Source: Meandrina meandrites (Eukaryota > Cnidaria > Anthozoa > Scleractinia > Meandrinidae). Taken from it: a stretch of 64,000 nt of DNA. Positions 11,682-22,384 of this stretch are shown here, piece after piece; position 1 is the stretch's first letter; each line of letters opens with the position of its first letter. The notes beneath the pieces were generated by a model that did no database searches, was not told the origin of the DNA, and saw only the letters and a list, made by a program, of their open reading frames with translations. A program made the position numbers and the translations under genes. The stretch covers positions 35,378,301-35,442,300 of the forward strand of contig OY855907.1 in assembly GCA_963693305.1 (NCBI GenBank), written 5' to 3'.

Positions 11682-12192
11682 AAGTTACAGAATCGCGCCA
11701 TTAGGATCATTACGAAGTCGGATTTCTATTCTAGTGCTACCGTCCTTCGATTAAAGTTAGGATGGGATTCCCTCTATACCAGAAGGAAAAAGCACAAAGC
11801 GAAACTAATGTTTAAAACCATAAATAAACAAGCTCCGGAGTACTTACAAGACCTATTTAAACCATTCAGCACAGGATATAATCTTAGAGACAAGGCAAAT
11901 TAGTTAGCTCTACCTAAGCCCCGTACTGATTTTTTAAAACGAAGTTTCTGTTACAGTGGGGCACAGTTGTGGAATAGCCTTCCCCACGATGCCAGAGCTG
12001 CTAGATCCTTTAGCCACTTTAAAAGACTTATCAATTGCCTGATGTCCCCCTCGTGCTCCCACACGGCAAACATGTAAATCAGTTTTTTTTTTGTTTTTTT
12101 TTTTTTTTTTAATGTGATGTAATCATTCTTAACTTGTAACTGATGTTTTTACCGTGTTTAAATAAAGTATATGATGATGATGATGATGATGA
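11682..12192 (+). pseudogene. 5'-truncated LINE (non-LTR retrotransposon), RT C-terminal remnant and 3' tail
   Basis: From 11682 the plus-strand frame reads LQNRAIRIITKSD, then KLGWDSLYTRRKKHKAKLMFK, KQAPEYLQDLF, a region of LPKPRTDFLKRSF and YSGAQLWNSLP, ending at TAA 12075-12077. This is the typical tail of CR1/L2/jockey-like LINE reverse transcriptases. One in-frame TAG at 11901-11903 disables it. The 3' end carries T-rich sequence, AATAAAGT and a (GAT)n microsatellite to about 12192, as LINE copies often do. Only the last ~130 codons of ORF2 remain, so it is a dead 5'-truncated copy. Clade assignment is by eye. Confidence 0.8.
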
Positions 12193-13075
12193 GCCCCACT
12201 CCCCCCTTCCCCCCCCCCCCCCTACGTTCTCGTGTCTGCGCCGCTCAAGATTTCGCGCCGGAGGCGCTCATGCGCACCCCCCCCCCCCCCCCATGCAATA
12301 TCCAGGCCACGGTCTGTGACCGATAGCTGCAAACTGGGCCCATTTATGAGCCAATCATAGGGCGCGTTATATGTTAACAAGCTCGATAGTAACAAGTGTA
12401 TAAATCGCTTCAACACTTTGCTTTTAGAGACACATTTGGTGTTGTAGAGGTTATGCTTATTGCATTACTTTGATCGGGCGTTTTGTCTTTTGAGCTCGAT
12501 GCTTAGGTTTTACCTCCCTTATACGTTGTGTTACGTTCTGGCACCACATGATTCAAATGTAGATTTGAAATCTCACACGCACAAATCTGTTGACTGTTTT
12601 GCGTGTTGTATCATGCCACTATATGGTTCAGAGCCAAAAGAAACCACACAAGCGAAACATGTGATAAATCACGGAGCTAGAGCGTGAAGTGCGCTTCAGA
12701 AACAAGTTGGAAGCAAACAGCAAATATACAAATGTCTCGAAATATCACGAAGGAGTCGTCTAGGCCTGTCACCACCATTATAATTTCGAGCAGTGCGCGA
12801 TTTCCTTTTGCAAATACATTCTTTGAACAGGATAAGTCGCCAACCGATTTACACAGCTTGCAGCAATTTGAATTTACACCAGTAGACTGTCGACAAACTC
12901 GACATTTGTTATGGAATCGCGAATTACTCACCACGGAGACGTCCTCGTGCGGTTGTTTTTATTTACAACGCTTTCCACTCTCCCCTGGGCTAAGTAGCGA
13001 CAAACATGACACTTATCTACCCCTCCCCAATGTTGTTTATTTGTAATCTGCTAGAATCTAGCAGACACGTGACCA
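12193..13075. other. intergenic; two poly-C tracts; no firm gene
   Basis: It holds poly-C runs at 12209-12222 and 12277-12292. A segment at about 12363-12430 also occurs next to the GST tandem repeat (around 4352-4420; GCGCGTTATATGTTAACAA...). A minus-strand frame at 12677-12934 has a CxxC pair and looks faintly zinc-finger-like, but this is too weak to call. Confidence 0.45.
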
Positions 13076-13082
13076 GACCAAA

Positions 13083-13133
13083 CCAGGGTCTCTCTTCTCT
13101 CGCTCTTGGGGGCGAGGAGAGAGAGACCCTGGG
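13083..13133. repeat. 51-bp hairpin
   Basis: CCAGGGTCTCTCTTCTCTCG pairs with a near-perfect complement across a G-rich loop. Confidence 0.7.
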
Positions 13134-13609
13134 AACGAGGTTGACTCGTTCCCAAGCCACGAACTACCTCTTTTGGAATTCACTCATTCAATTGTTTTAG
13201 CAGCGAAACTATGGAATTCTCTCCAATACGATTTGGGAGCCTTAGCTCGGGCAATTTTATTGTTTAATGAGGAATTTTATAATATTTACATATTTAATTA
13301 TTTATATAATGTTTATTCATTAATTTATTTACTTACTTATTTATAAATTAGGTGATTCGTTTTGTTTTTAATTCTTGTAAGTAATTTTCGAGGTAAAATA
13401 AAGTTTGTGAATGGTTTACCCGAGGTTCAGAGGTGACATGACCAGAATAGCATTTGGATAGCCTGCAGCCTTCGCGCTTTGCGTGCGTGCTCCGTGCTCA
13501 ATCGAGCCTTGGTAATCGGTGGATTAGACGTGATCTGTCGCACACTTTTTGACCGTAGTATATTTATGTAAATTATATTTATTTGTTAAAATCCCCATGA
13601 AATTCATTG

Positions 13610-14690
13610 GTTTTTACCTTTGACAGCTCGGATTCTGACTATTAAATTTTGTTTCTCTGATTTTGTGAAATCACTCTATAAACTTATGCTATTTTGCCCT
13701 TTTTGAAACGAACGATCATATTTAATGATTATTTTTGAGTCAATAATCTTAAGTATTGTTTCAGTATTAGCGACTGTTGCCTTGGCACTCGCTGTCAAAT
13801 CGGTTCTCTCTGCCTGGGGACTGGATATAATTTAGCTCAGTCATTCTTGGGTTGTTTTGGAGGAGCGAGTGTTCCAATATTCAACGAAAGAATTGCCGCA
13901 ACTTCAGCAGAAATGTCGGGTTACAAACATTACTTCTTCCTCGCGCGTGCCAGAGGAGAGGTGTGCCGTGTTGCACTCGCTGCCGCGAACATAGACTTCG
14001 AGGACGTTCGTATGGATCGTGAGCAATGGGCCAAGGAGAAAGCTAGTACGTTGAATTTCCTTTCTTTTCACTATTTGCACATACGCTTATGGATTGAGTT
14101 CGTTTATTGAAAGAACCCCTGGTGTAATGTCGCAATCAATTTAGTTATGTTTTCTACAAAAAATCGTCAAATTTGTCAATACTGAGACCTCTTTGTATTC
14201 ATGCTCCTCCCAGGTCAAGGAAAGCGAAAATGAAATCCTTAAACCAATTTGAAGATTTTGTAGCGTACAACGCAAAGAGTTTGCAAAAAAAACTATCGTA
14301 ATTGCTACGTTTAATAGTAAAACCCTCAGAGGTTGCGAAGGAAATCGCTCACGGGCAACTAAATCAGCTAAGCAGTCAAAACCGTTGAAGCATGCCGTTA
14401 ATGGAAATTTGATTTCACTCTTTGTTAGGAAACGAGAGTCAATCCAAAGCTTGAATTTTTTGGTGCAATTTAAAATTGAACAATTTAACAAACCGGTTTG
14501 TTGGCCTACCGACACTTCTACTGGAATCAACAAATATTCACACTGATGCAAAAAACGGGACAGTAGCTCATAGATCTGATCAAATTAAAGCACCGTTTTG
14601 AATATTTATTTCTCCATCTGAGCAGCGAAGTTTTTAAAAGTGAAACGCTTGGCCGGTTTTGACAACTGAGTAATAATTATTCCAAACCAC
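13610..14690 (+). repeat. inverted duplication, right arm (includes GST exon 1)
   Basis: Reverse-oriented partner of 9050-10310. Matching order from the outside in: 5' flank with GACAGCTCGGATTCTGACTA, GST exon 1, then intron sequence ending in a TTGACAACTGAGTAATAATTATTCC-like stretch that matches the other arm near 9050. Confidence 0.7.
13913..14045 (+). pseudogene. orphan GST exon 1 on the plus strand
   Basis: The ATG at 13913 opens MSGYKHYFFLARARGEVC and ends at a GTACGT donor after EQWAKEKA, in phase 1. It has the same 133-nt structure as the three minus-strand copies and an open frame. No GST exon 2-5 was seen on the plus strand as far as 20 kb. The exon came here in the inverted duplication and is probably a non-functional fragment, though it could still act as an alternative first exon of an unseen transcript. 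Confidence 0.6.
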
Positions 14691-15943
14691 TTCAGGTTTC
14701 CGTATTTACTTTGTGGCCCACGCAGTTACGTTTTGAAACTTATATCAGCAGTGTTTGTCAAGAGGTCGTTAGTTTACTCTGTTTTCTTAGCTTTGCTTTT
14801 TGTGACATTTCTGCTCTATTTGTGTATCTATATGCATAGTAATTTGTTTGAATTTCCTGCTGCGACCATTTCTATAATCCGTATTTATGTCATGGTAACT
14901 GAACAAAGGATAGTAAAACTTAAATCATTCGCCTTTTCGACCGAGGATCCGAGAGAAAACAACGTGTTGCGAGTTGTCCTTTTCGATAATGGGTCCGATA
15001 GCGTCTCCTCTGCCATTTCATACGCTGATGTAGTGAAACAAGATTCTCCGAGAACGTCACCACCGCGCCTAATAAGCAACAGCTGCTGGTTCAAATTTCA
15101 TGGACGCCGCACATAACCCTTTTTCCAATTGCAATGGAAATGTTTACATTTCATTTGAAGAGCGCCAAAACTTTGATGCAGGACATAGCCATGTCTAACC
15201 TAAACGTTGTTTCTGTTTGATGACAATTGTTGCAGACTACTGCGGTATTTGTTTTTCTCAGTTTACGTGTTAGGAGGCTCAATGAACGAAATTTCTTTCC
15301 TAGACATTGATTTGGTACTGTTATAATAATTTGCGTCATGCCATGATTCAATTGTTATCGAAACTCTTAGCTTGTTACATTATATAAAACCGTAGAAATA
15401 TAAGCATTGTTAATATTTTGCGTCTGCCATAATAATTTGATTAGTAAAATTCATAATTAGGATTTTCAGGTTTGCCTGGAAAATTGGTTCCCTGTCTATA
15501 GGAAAGTCAGACTTTTCTTTCCAAAGCGAAGTTAAATCTAATTTTAATGGTGGTGTAGTTTACTTCAATAAAGCAACTTGTTGGGAATAAAATTGATACA
15601 GTTTGAACATTCGGCCATCCGGCCCGAACATGGTGACAAGAAACGAATATGAATATGCCTATACACTAAAGCCGTTTGTTTGAACCATCCAAATAAAACG
15701 CTGATAAAGATTCTTGCTATTAAATAAATAAATAGTTCCACACAAACGATTTTGGGAAAGAAGGAGTCTTGGTGTGAGTCCTATAAAAATGAACCTCTTT
15801 TCCCTTCTCCCGCCCTCCCCGGTGTTATTACCGTGCCAATTCTTGTCCACAGAGTACACAAAGCGATTTGGCGTCTAACTCTGGAAAACGCACGGTGTAA
15901 AGGTGTCTTTTGTTACCCACGACTTTTACCCACACCCACGACT
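14691..15943. other. no gene seen
   Basis: AT-rich. A 127-codon plus-strand frame at 14733-15116 starts with a hydrophobic stretch but has no recognisable domain, and it is not supported as a gene. Confidence 0.45.
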
Positions 15944-15950
15944 TTATCCA

Positions 15951-15996
15951 CACCCGCGACCCACGACCCACGACCCACGACCCACGACCCACGACA
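15951..15996 (+). repeat. (CCCACGA)n short tandem repeat
   Basis: About six copies of a 7-base unit CCCACGA, preceded by degenerate CCACACCCGCGA-like copies. Confidence 0.85.
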
Positions 15997-16167
15997 GTTA
16001 GCTATACTCCTTGGGAACGGATAAGATGTGCTGTCCACGAAGATTATAATTCACAGCTGATCAAAGAGTAAACATGTCCTTCTTATAGTTTTATTTATTT
16101 ATTAAGGTTTCCCAAACGACAAACATTTACAACTAAAAAGATAAGATATATAAGAAAAATAAAAAAT

Positions 16168-16219
16168 AAAAAATAATAATAATAATAATAATAATAAAAA
16201 TAATAATAATAATAATAAC
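16168..16219 (+). repeat. (AAT)n microsatellite
   Basis: A broken run of about 15 AAT units in A-rich sequence. Confidence 0.85.
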
Positions 16220-16515
16220 TAATGGGAGGATAACAGCAGGGGGAAACTGAACTCCCATATAAAAGCTGTTCTCCTAAAAAAAATAAACAAATAGATAAAG
16301 CTAGTTACAATTTAATAAACTAAGATAAGTAATATTAATATATATATATGTCAGGAGCCATAATGGAAGGAGACCGTAAGCGCGAGATCTGGCCTTGTCC
16401 CTATGATATGGGTCAAAATTTCTATTTTTAGAACAAATCGTGTCATCCCGCGAGGCGCGCGCGCGTACTGCCGCGAGGATTTCGCGAGGACGTCGCGCGG
16501 AGAAATATAAACAAA

Positions 16516-16779
16516 ATGGCGTCCAAAATAACCTCTGCAAGTGAAGTAAACACTGGCTTTCTTTCATCAGTTTCTATTCCTAATTTACGTCAAGGTCTCC
16601 TTGAGCACTTCTTTGAATGTAGCCATGAAAGTGAGGATGATTCAAGTGATTCGGATGTCTGCAGTAGTATTTTTTTCGGACAAATCCAGTCGCGAAGACT
16701 CGTTAATCATGTCGTACGAGGAATCACACAGTGGTCAAGACAATTTACTAAACGTTTCATAGCGCAGCGATATGGCTAA
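16516..16779 (+). CDS. small acidic/serine-rich ORF, possible first exon, function unknown
   Basis: The ATG sits in a good context (AAAATGG) just downstream of a CpG-rich stretch (16440-16500) that looks promoter-like. The 87-codon product has a Ser/Asp/Glu-rich middle (around residues 37-48) and a basic C-terminus (SRQFTKRFIAQRYG). No domain was recognised. It lies inside the possible 4-kb TIR unit and could be the beginning of a transposon gene or simply a chance open frame. Confidence 0.25.
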   Translation: MASKITSASEVNTGFLSSVSIPNLRQGLLEHFFECSHESEDDSSDSDVCSSIFFGQIQSRRLVNHVVRGITQWSRQFTKRFIAQRYG

Positions 16780-17129
16780 GGGGATGGGGGGGTGGGTGGG
16801 GGGCGTTTAGATCAATGAAAAAGAGGGGGGCTGTTTTCTAAATAAGTAGAAATGAGAGCTAATGAGGGGGTAAGCTTTTAGAATCTGTTGTCCTCAACAC
16901 TTGTTTAGCCCGCCAATTTGCAGACAAATTTAATATGTTAATCTCTGTTTTGAAAATTATATTCCCTCTATTAACAAAGAACCCGGTCTTAGTTTGAAAG
17001 CCAAGAAACAGTGACGTGCCGTAGCGTTATTTAAAGGTTCCAATGTATAAATCCCTTTACATGCATAAAGGATATTACATGGCCGCGCGGAGATACGAAA
17101 TTTCTCTTCGAGTGTTGAAAACTAACGAG

Positions 17130-17860
17130 TAAGTTGAAGCGCAATTCTAATGATACAGCAGCGCTTAATATTTTCTCCATCTGAGCTGGCGGGTGGCACA
17201 CCTCATACAGTTCGATGTAACCTGCAATTCTAATGATACAGCAGCGCTTAATATTTTTTCCATCGAAACTGGCGGGTGGCACACCTCGTACAGTTCGATG
17301 TAACCTGCAATTCTAATAGTAGAGCTGCGCTTAATATTTTCTCCATCTGAGCTGGCGGGTGGCACACCTCATACAGTTCGATGTAACCTGCAATTCTAAT
17401 GATACAGCAGCGCTTAATATTTTCTCCATCGGAACTGGCGGGTGGCACACCTCATACAGTTCGATGTAACCTGCAATTCTTATAGTAGAGCTGCGCTTAA
17501 TAGTTTCTCCATCTGAGCTGGCGGGTGGCACACCTCATACAGTTCGATGTAACCTGCAATTCTTATGATACAGCAGCGCTTAATATTTTCTCCATCGGAA
17601 CTGGCGGGTGGCACACCTCATACAGTTCGATGTAACCTGCAATTCTAATATTAGAGCTGCGCTTAATATTTTCTCCATCTGAGCTGGCGGGTGGCACACC
17701 TCATACAGTTCGATGTAACCTGCAATTCTAATGATACAGCAGTGCTTAATATTTTCCCCATCAGAACTGGCGGGTGGCACACCTCATACAGTTCGATGTA
17801 ACCTGCAATTCTAATAGTAGAGCTGCGCTTAATATTTTCTCCATCGGAACTGTAATTGTA
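17130..17860. repeat. 83-bp tandem array, ~8.7 units, with alternating variants
   Basis: The word CTGGCGGGTGGCACACCTC recurs every 83 bp (17186, 17269, 17352, 17435 and on). From the second unit the sequence alternates strictly between a GATACAGCAGCGCTT form and an (A)GTAGAGCTGCGCTT form. A second site (CTGAGCTGG against CGGAACTGG) also alternates. The true repeat is therefore a 166-bp dimer. There are no spacers, so this is not a CRISPR-like array. Confidence 0.95.
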
Positions 17861-18989
17861 ATTTTAATGATACGGATATTTTGTCCTGCACTTGGTGGAT
17901 TTTGTTTTCAGTCTGCAACCCGGAGATACTCATCAGAGGCACGATATAATTGTTTTAGTCCGTAAAAGGGTCCCGTTTTCGCCGTATAAAGGAAATAGAA
18001 GACGGCTGCACGAAGGCTACATGCTTGTGGGTACACTTGTACATTGTACAATATGCTGAAGATAGAAACATTACGGCCTTCTGCGCCCATAAAATTTATT
18101 TAAATATCGAGCTAGAAGGCCTTGCTTTGATACTGATCTAAAAATCACTTTCATGACTTTACGAGCCTGTTAGTGTGTCGCTACGGCTTGTTCGTGGTTT
18201 GCTACAGCAAAATGTATAGTATTTCTCAGTACATTCTTCCCTAAAGCCCTCAAGACTGGAACGACGAGCTTCAGTCAGAGTACAGCTTAGCGCAGAGGTA
18301 CGTGGAATTCGTTTTTATTTAGTAAGTTTAGTACGCTCGCAGTTATCATTTCTCTACGCACCAGTTTGCAAAAGGCCGCTACGCTCGCAGTATAAGACTT
18401 GAACTGCTCTGGCCTTTAAAAAAATGTTTCATAGGAAAATTCCTTTATATTATTGCAGGCCGCTCATCATGCAACTATTTGTTTGGTAAGTTGTTTGCCG
18501 TTATAATACGCGTTCGTCCATTCCATAATTCTATCGCTTTTTTCTGATAGGCTCGGTTATCGGACTACCGATACAGCAGTCCGGTTGTATTTTTTTTCGG
18601 CCTCCGGAGTAATTCGCTCTGTATGGTTTTAGAATTCGTTTCTCCTCACGCTTTCTTCGGCAATTATCTATAAGCGGGTTCCTTGTGGGCTCGAATTCCT
18701 TGCTGGTGTACATCGACAACATTTTAATAAACCGAAATCACAGACGTTTACCACAGCGCGCTTTATATAATTGCAACATTACAAAATTATTTAGTCGACA
18801 GTGTTATGATCAACTCTTTTCTGGTCTTCATCAGATTAATTATATTTTTGACAGTGGAACGGATTATGACACCTTTCGCAGCTCAAAGCGAAGGAGCGTG
18901 GTGTTAGGAATGTTAGGAATGCTAGGATAATATCCTAGCATTCCTTTAAGTACTTACAGTTTACGCCTTCTGCGTCCCCTCATGCTTTG

Positions 18990-19292
18990 GCTCGCCAAGA
19001 TAGCTACCTTTCGTCTTCAATTTTGGAGCGCTTTGAAAACGCTCTTGTTACAGGAAATTATTCACACTACCCGCATTCTCAAGATTATTTAGCACCTGGA
19101 AATAAACATGCCACGGTTAAAATTGCGGCTGAGCTTTGTATTCATGCATTTTATTTAGCAATGAATGTGGTATGTGGCGTGCCATGTTCAATTCCAGGTG
19201 CTAAATAATCTTGAGAATGCGGCAAGTTTGAATAATTTACTGTTACCCGAGGGTTTTCAAATGGAAGACGCGGAGTAGCTATCTTGGCAAGC
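18990..19292. repeat. imperfect foldback, ~300 bp
   Basis: GCTCGCCAAGATAGCTAC at the left pairs with GTAGCTATCTTGGCAAGC at the right. Farther in, CCGCATTCTCAAGATTATTT and AGCACCTGGAA pair with their complements. The central part, around CATTTTATTTAGC, forms the loop. Confidence 0.7.
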
Positions 19293-20323
19293 AAAATTCG
19301 ACGCATTTCATCGAGACTAGATTCGCGAAAGTAGACAAAGCCGTTTGCATATATGCTGTATACTTAAAAATATAAGAAAAAAAAATCCGTAATTTTTTTT
19401 TAAATTCTAATTTCCGCACCGTAAACCTCTTCCTCCTCATTTGTTTACAACTTTTGCTAGGAGTTTCCGATCTTTCCATACTTTTCAGCAACGTTTTAGT
19501 TGGCATTAAGCTTTCAAATAATCTATGGGATCTTAGCATAGCTTGAACGTTGTTGTAGCTCCCAATTATACACGAGCATAATATTTTGAAGCGACAGTCA
19601 ACTGTGCAGCAATTTCTACCCAGCCGATTTAGTTGAAACTTGCTCACACTAAAAATTGGATAATTTGAACTTGTTGACTTTGATAAGAAAAAATCTGTCG
19701 TCCTGTTTAGAAAATATTCGCGTTTTTTTTTTTTCATAAATATATTTTTTCAAGAGCGTTAATATCTCGTGATCGTTTGCCTTGTTTGCTCTTTATTTTA
19801 AAGCTTTAGAAAATTTGAACATTTGTGTTTTCGATTGCTAAAAATCAGAAAAATCGGGTGAGGTTTACATGCCCAAAGCTTGATTTAGAAAAGAGCACCT
19901 CCGTTCCGCAGAAATAGCCGCGGGCCATCTTAACCAAAGTACAATCCAAATGTAAACGAGTCATGGTGAATTATCTTACTGAGAAAACTTCTCTAGATTA
20001 GTCCTGTGCTTAACTGACAAAAAATCCAGGAGATGAATTTAGCATGATACGGAAGCTGCACAGCCTAATGTATAAATAGCGTCCGTACAAAATTTATGGT
20101 TCACAGAACGGCTGATTTATTTTTCGTTCTCAAGTATAAACACAGAGTCTTTTGCGGCAGATTTACTCGCGAATCACATGATACTAGTCACGCAACTCCG
20201 GCAACATCGACGCGAGAACCCACGCATCCGCGCGTGTCTGCCTGTTCTAAAAATATAAAAATTGTCTCGTATCATAGGGTGCGTGGATGTCGCGCTTACG
20301 GTCTCCTCCCATTATGGCTCCTG

Positions 20324-22384
20324 ATATATGTTCATATTACTACAACATTAGATGGTTTAACAGCTTTTTCTTAAATAAACTTTATGATTGAGCCTCGAGG
20401 AGATCACTCAGCATAGAATTCCAGTCGTTTATATATCTGTTAAAAAAGGAAAACTTTTAAGTTTTCCTTTTAAGTAATTAGTGCGGGCATACTTAGGTCT
20501 TAATTTATGCTTGTGATTGGATCTAGTACGAGATTCGCGTACTATGTCAAAGTACTTATATAGGAAGCCTTTTGAAAACGAGACTCTTGTACAATAAAAT
20601 CAGCTACTCTGTAGGGTGAAAACAAGCACTGTAACAACAAAGTGTCCAACACGAAGACTATGTGGGCATGATGCAAGTGTACAAAAGCACGGTTTTTTTT
20701 TTCTCAACAGGCGTACAACTAAAATATATGCATTACAACCTTCAAAAAACAGTATAAAGTCGCTTTTCCAATTTTTCAAATTTTGGCCAAGCAATCAGTT
20801 CCACAGAAAAAGAGATATTGTGTTCATCAAAAAAACCGCAACGTTTAACCATAGTCTTCCTCCACGGTGACAATAAAATTGAAAATTGAAATTGCGATAT
20901 TGTATTCAGCTGTCATCAACAGAAGCAGGGCCAACAACTCCAAAAATTGCGTCAGTGGTCTTCAAAGGCATACTCCGGCTGCAAGGTTCAAACCTTTACA
21001 GCGGTCCTCTGTAAAACCTATCAAATTCCTGGAAATCGCTCCCCATGTTTATGGTAAATTAGACCCCTACTAAGCAGTCACCGCTATTGGGTAATACAGC
21101 CATGTCGGCGGCATTCAAGTCTACCTACCTCTATTTTAAATATATATTTTATTAGTGTCTAGACCCAATCGTACCGCAAAATGATGCACCTATTGCGTTC
21201 TTTTGAAGTCAAAAGTCGTCCAAATTCTCTTGGCAGGTCTCGGGATCCATCCACAGAGCGGCCAGAGAGACAATGTCACTCGTGAACCGCAATCTTTTGA
21301 TTCGAATATTTTTGGCGTTCGAATCATCGCCATATCTTCTCTCACCTCTGGCTTCTTTCAGGCGTTTGCCTCTACCCACCATTCTAGCTCAGTGATTCCA
21401 GCTTGGGGTTTCTGTAGTGGAAATGACTCAAACAAACACTTATAAACCAAATACTTGCCAGTTTCGTGCCCATGTGCTCGCTTTTCGAATAGGCCACGGT
21501 CAAACACTGAGGTCACAATGCAAATTTGATGCCTTGATCTTTTGGAAGAGCACATATTTTTACTTGAGGGTATTATATCCCCCCCCCCCCCCCCCCCCCC
21601 CCCCCCGCTAACGAACAGCATGATAAGACCAGCTGATAGGTAGGCTTGCATGAACGCAGCACAAAAAGGATTGAGTTCGATCTTCTCATGCATTTTGCGT
21701 GTGCCATGCCGAGTGAATACTCAGACGGTTTCGTATTACAAGTGACCCTACTCGGTGGCATGGCCGAATTTTGAAATGACAGCAATTTAATTATTCATTT
21801 TCACCCCTTTTTTTGTTATTTATCTATTTTTTAATTTATTTTTATTTTTATTTTATTCTGCGGTTAGCTTTAATTTCATTTGTTGGTTAGCCAGGTTAGG
21901 GAACTACCATATGTTAAATTGAAGCGTTGAGATTAGAGATAGGAAATACGTTGGTAAAATATTTGTATAATAATTAAATTAGTGTCATTCTGCCGAATAA
22001 CGTCACCCGTTCTTACCAATTTATTACACGCTTATTTAAGGACACCTCTATTATACACCATATAATTCCAAAATGGTGGAAAATACTTTATTCTTCTGGT
22101 TCTTAATTCCCTCATTGCCTCGATCGCGTCTCTAGAATTCAAAATAATCTTTGGCTTAAAACGAGGCAGCGAGGGCCAATTAACCTACACGAAAAAGAAT
22201 AATGTATTTTCGGCCAGTCTGGAATAAGATGTATAAATTAAGCGGTCAACCTTAACATTTTAATTAAAGGCTGAATTAATGGTCACGGATTGCATTCTTT
22301 GCCCGCAAAATTAAACCTTTTTACGCATAATTTGAAACTTAATCTGCTTTTATAAAGGACTCTTAAAGTTGCGACAAATTTCAT
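20324..22384. other. intergenic; no gene seen
   Basis: No credible coding frame. It contains a poly-C tract (21580-21606). From about 21700 onward the sequence resembles 48490-48660, the 3' flank of the fourth fibrinogen-like exon, so this part is the shared downstream flank of the gene family. Confidence 0.5.
21580..21606 (+). repeat. poly-C tract (27 C)
   Basis: Uninterrupted C run. Similar runs occur near 23430, 24835 and (as G) 33284. Confidence 0.9.

Larger units (their letters stand above)
16351..20323. mobile_element. possible ~4.0 kb TIR-flanked unit
   Basis: The sequence starting TCAGGAGCCATAATGG at 16351 is repeated in inverted orientation ending at 20323. Similarity extends about 90 bp inward on each side (AGGAGACCGTAAGCGCGA, then CCCTATGATA and TTTTTAGAACA). 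TATATG lies immediately outside both ends. These features fit terminal inverted repeats of a DNA transposon. No transposase was recognised inside, so this could instead be two copies of a smaller repeat that happen to face each other. Confidence 0.4.

Noticed and set aside
12677..12934. Minus-strand frame with CxxC pairs resembling a zinc-finger exon
   Set aside because: Cysteine spacing is only suggestive and no neighbouring exons were seen.
14733..15116. 127-codon plus-strand frame with hydrophobic start
   Set aside because: No domain, no splice or promoter support, and composition like surrounding AT-rich DNA.
17031..17780. Series of ~66-codon minus-strand frames starting MPPAS
   Set aside because: Produced by the 83-bp tandem repeat; not conserved coding.
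17130..17860. CRISPR-like array
   Set aside because: Repeat units are directly adjacent with no unique spacers, and the genome is eukaryotic.
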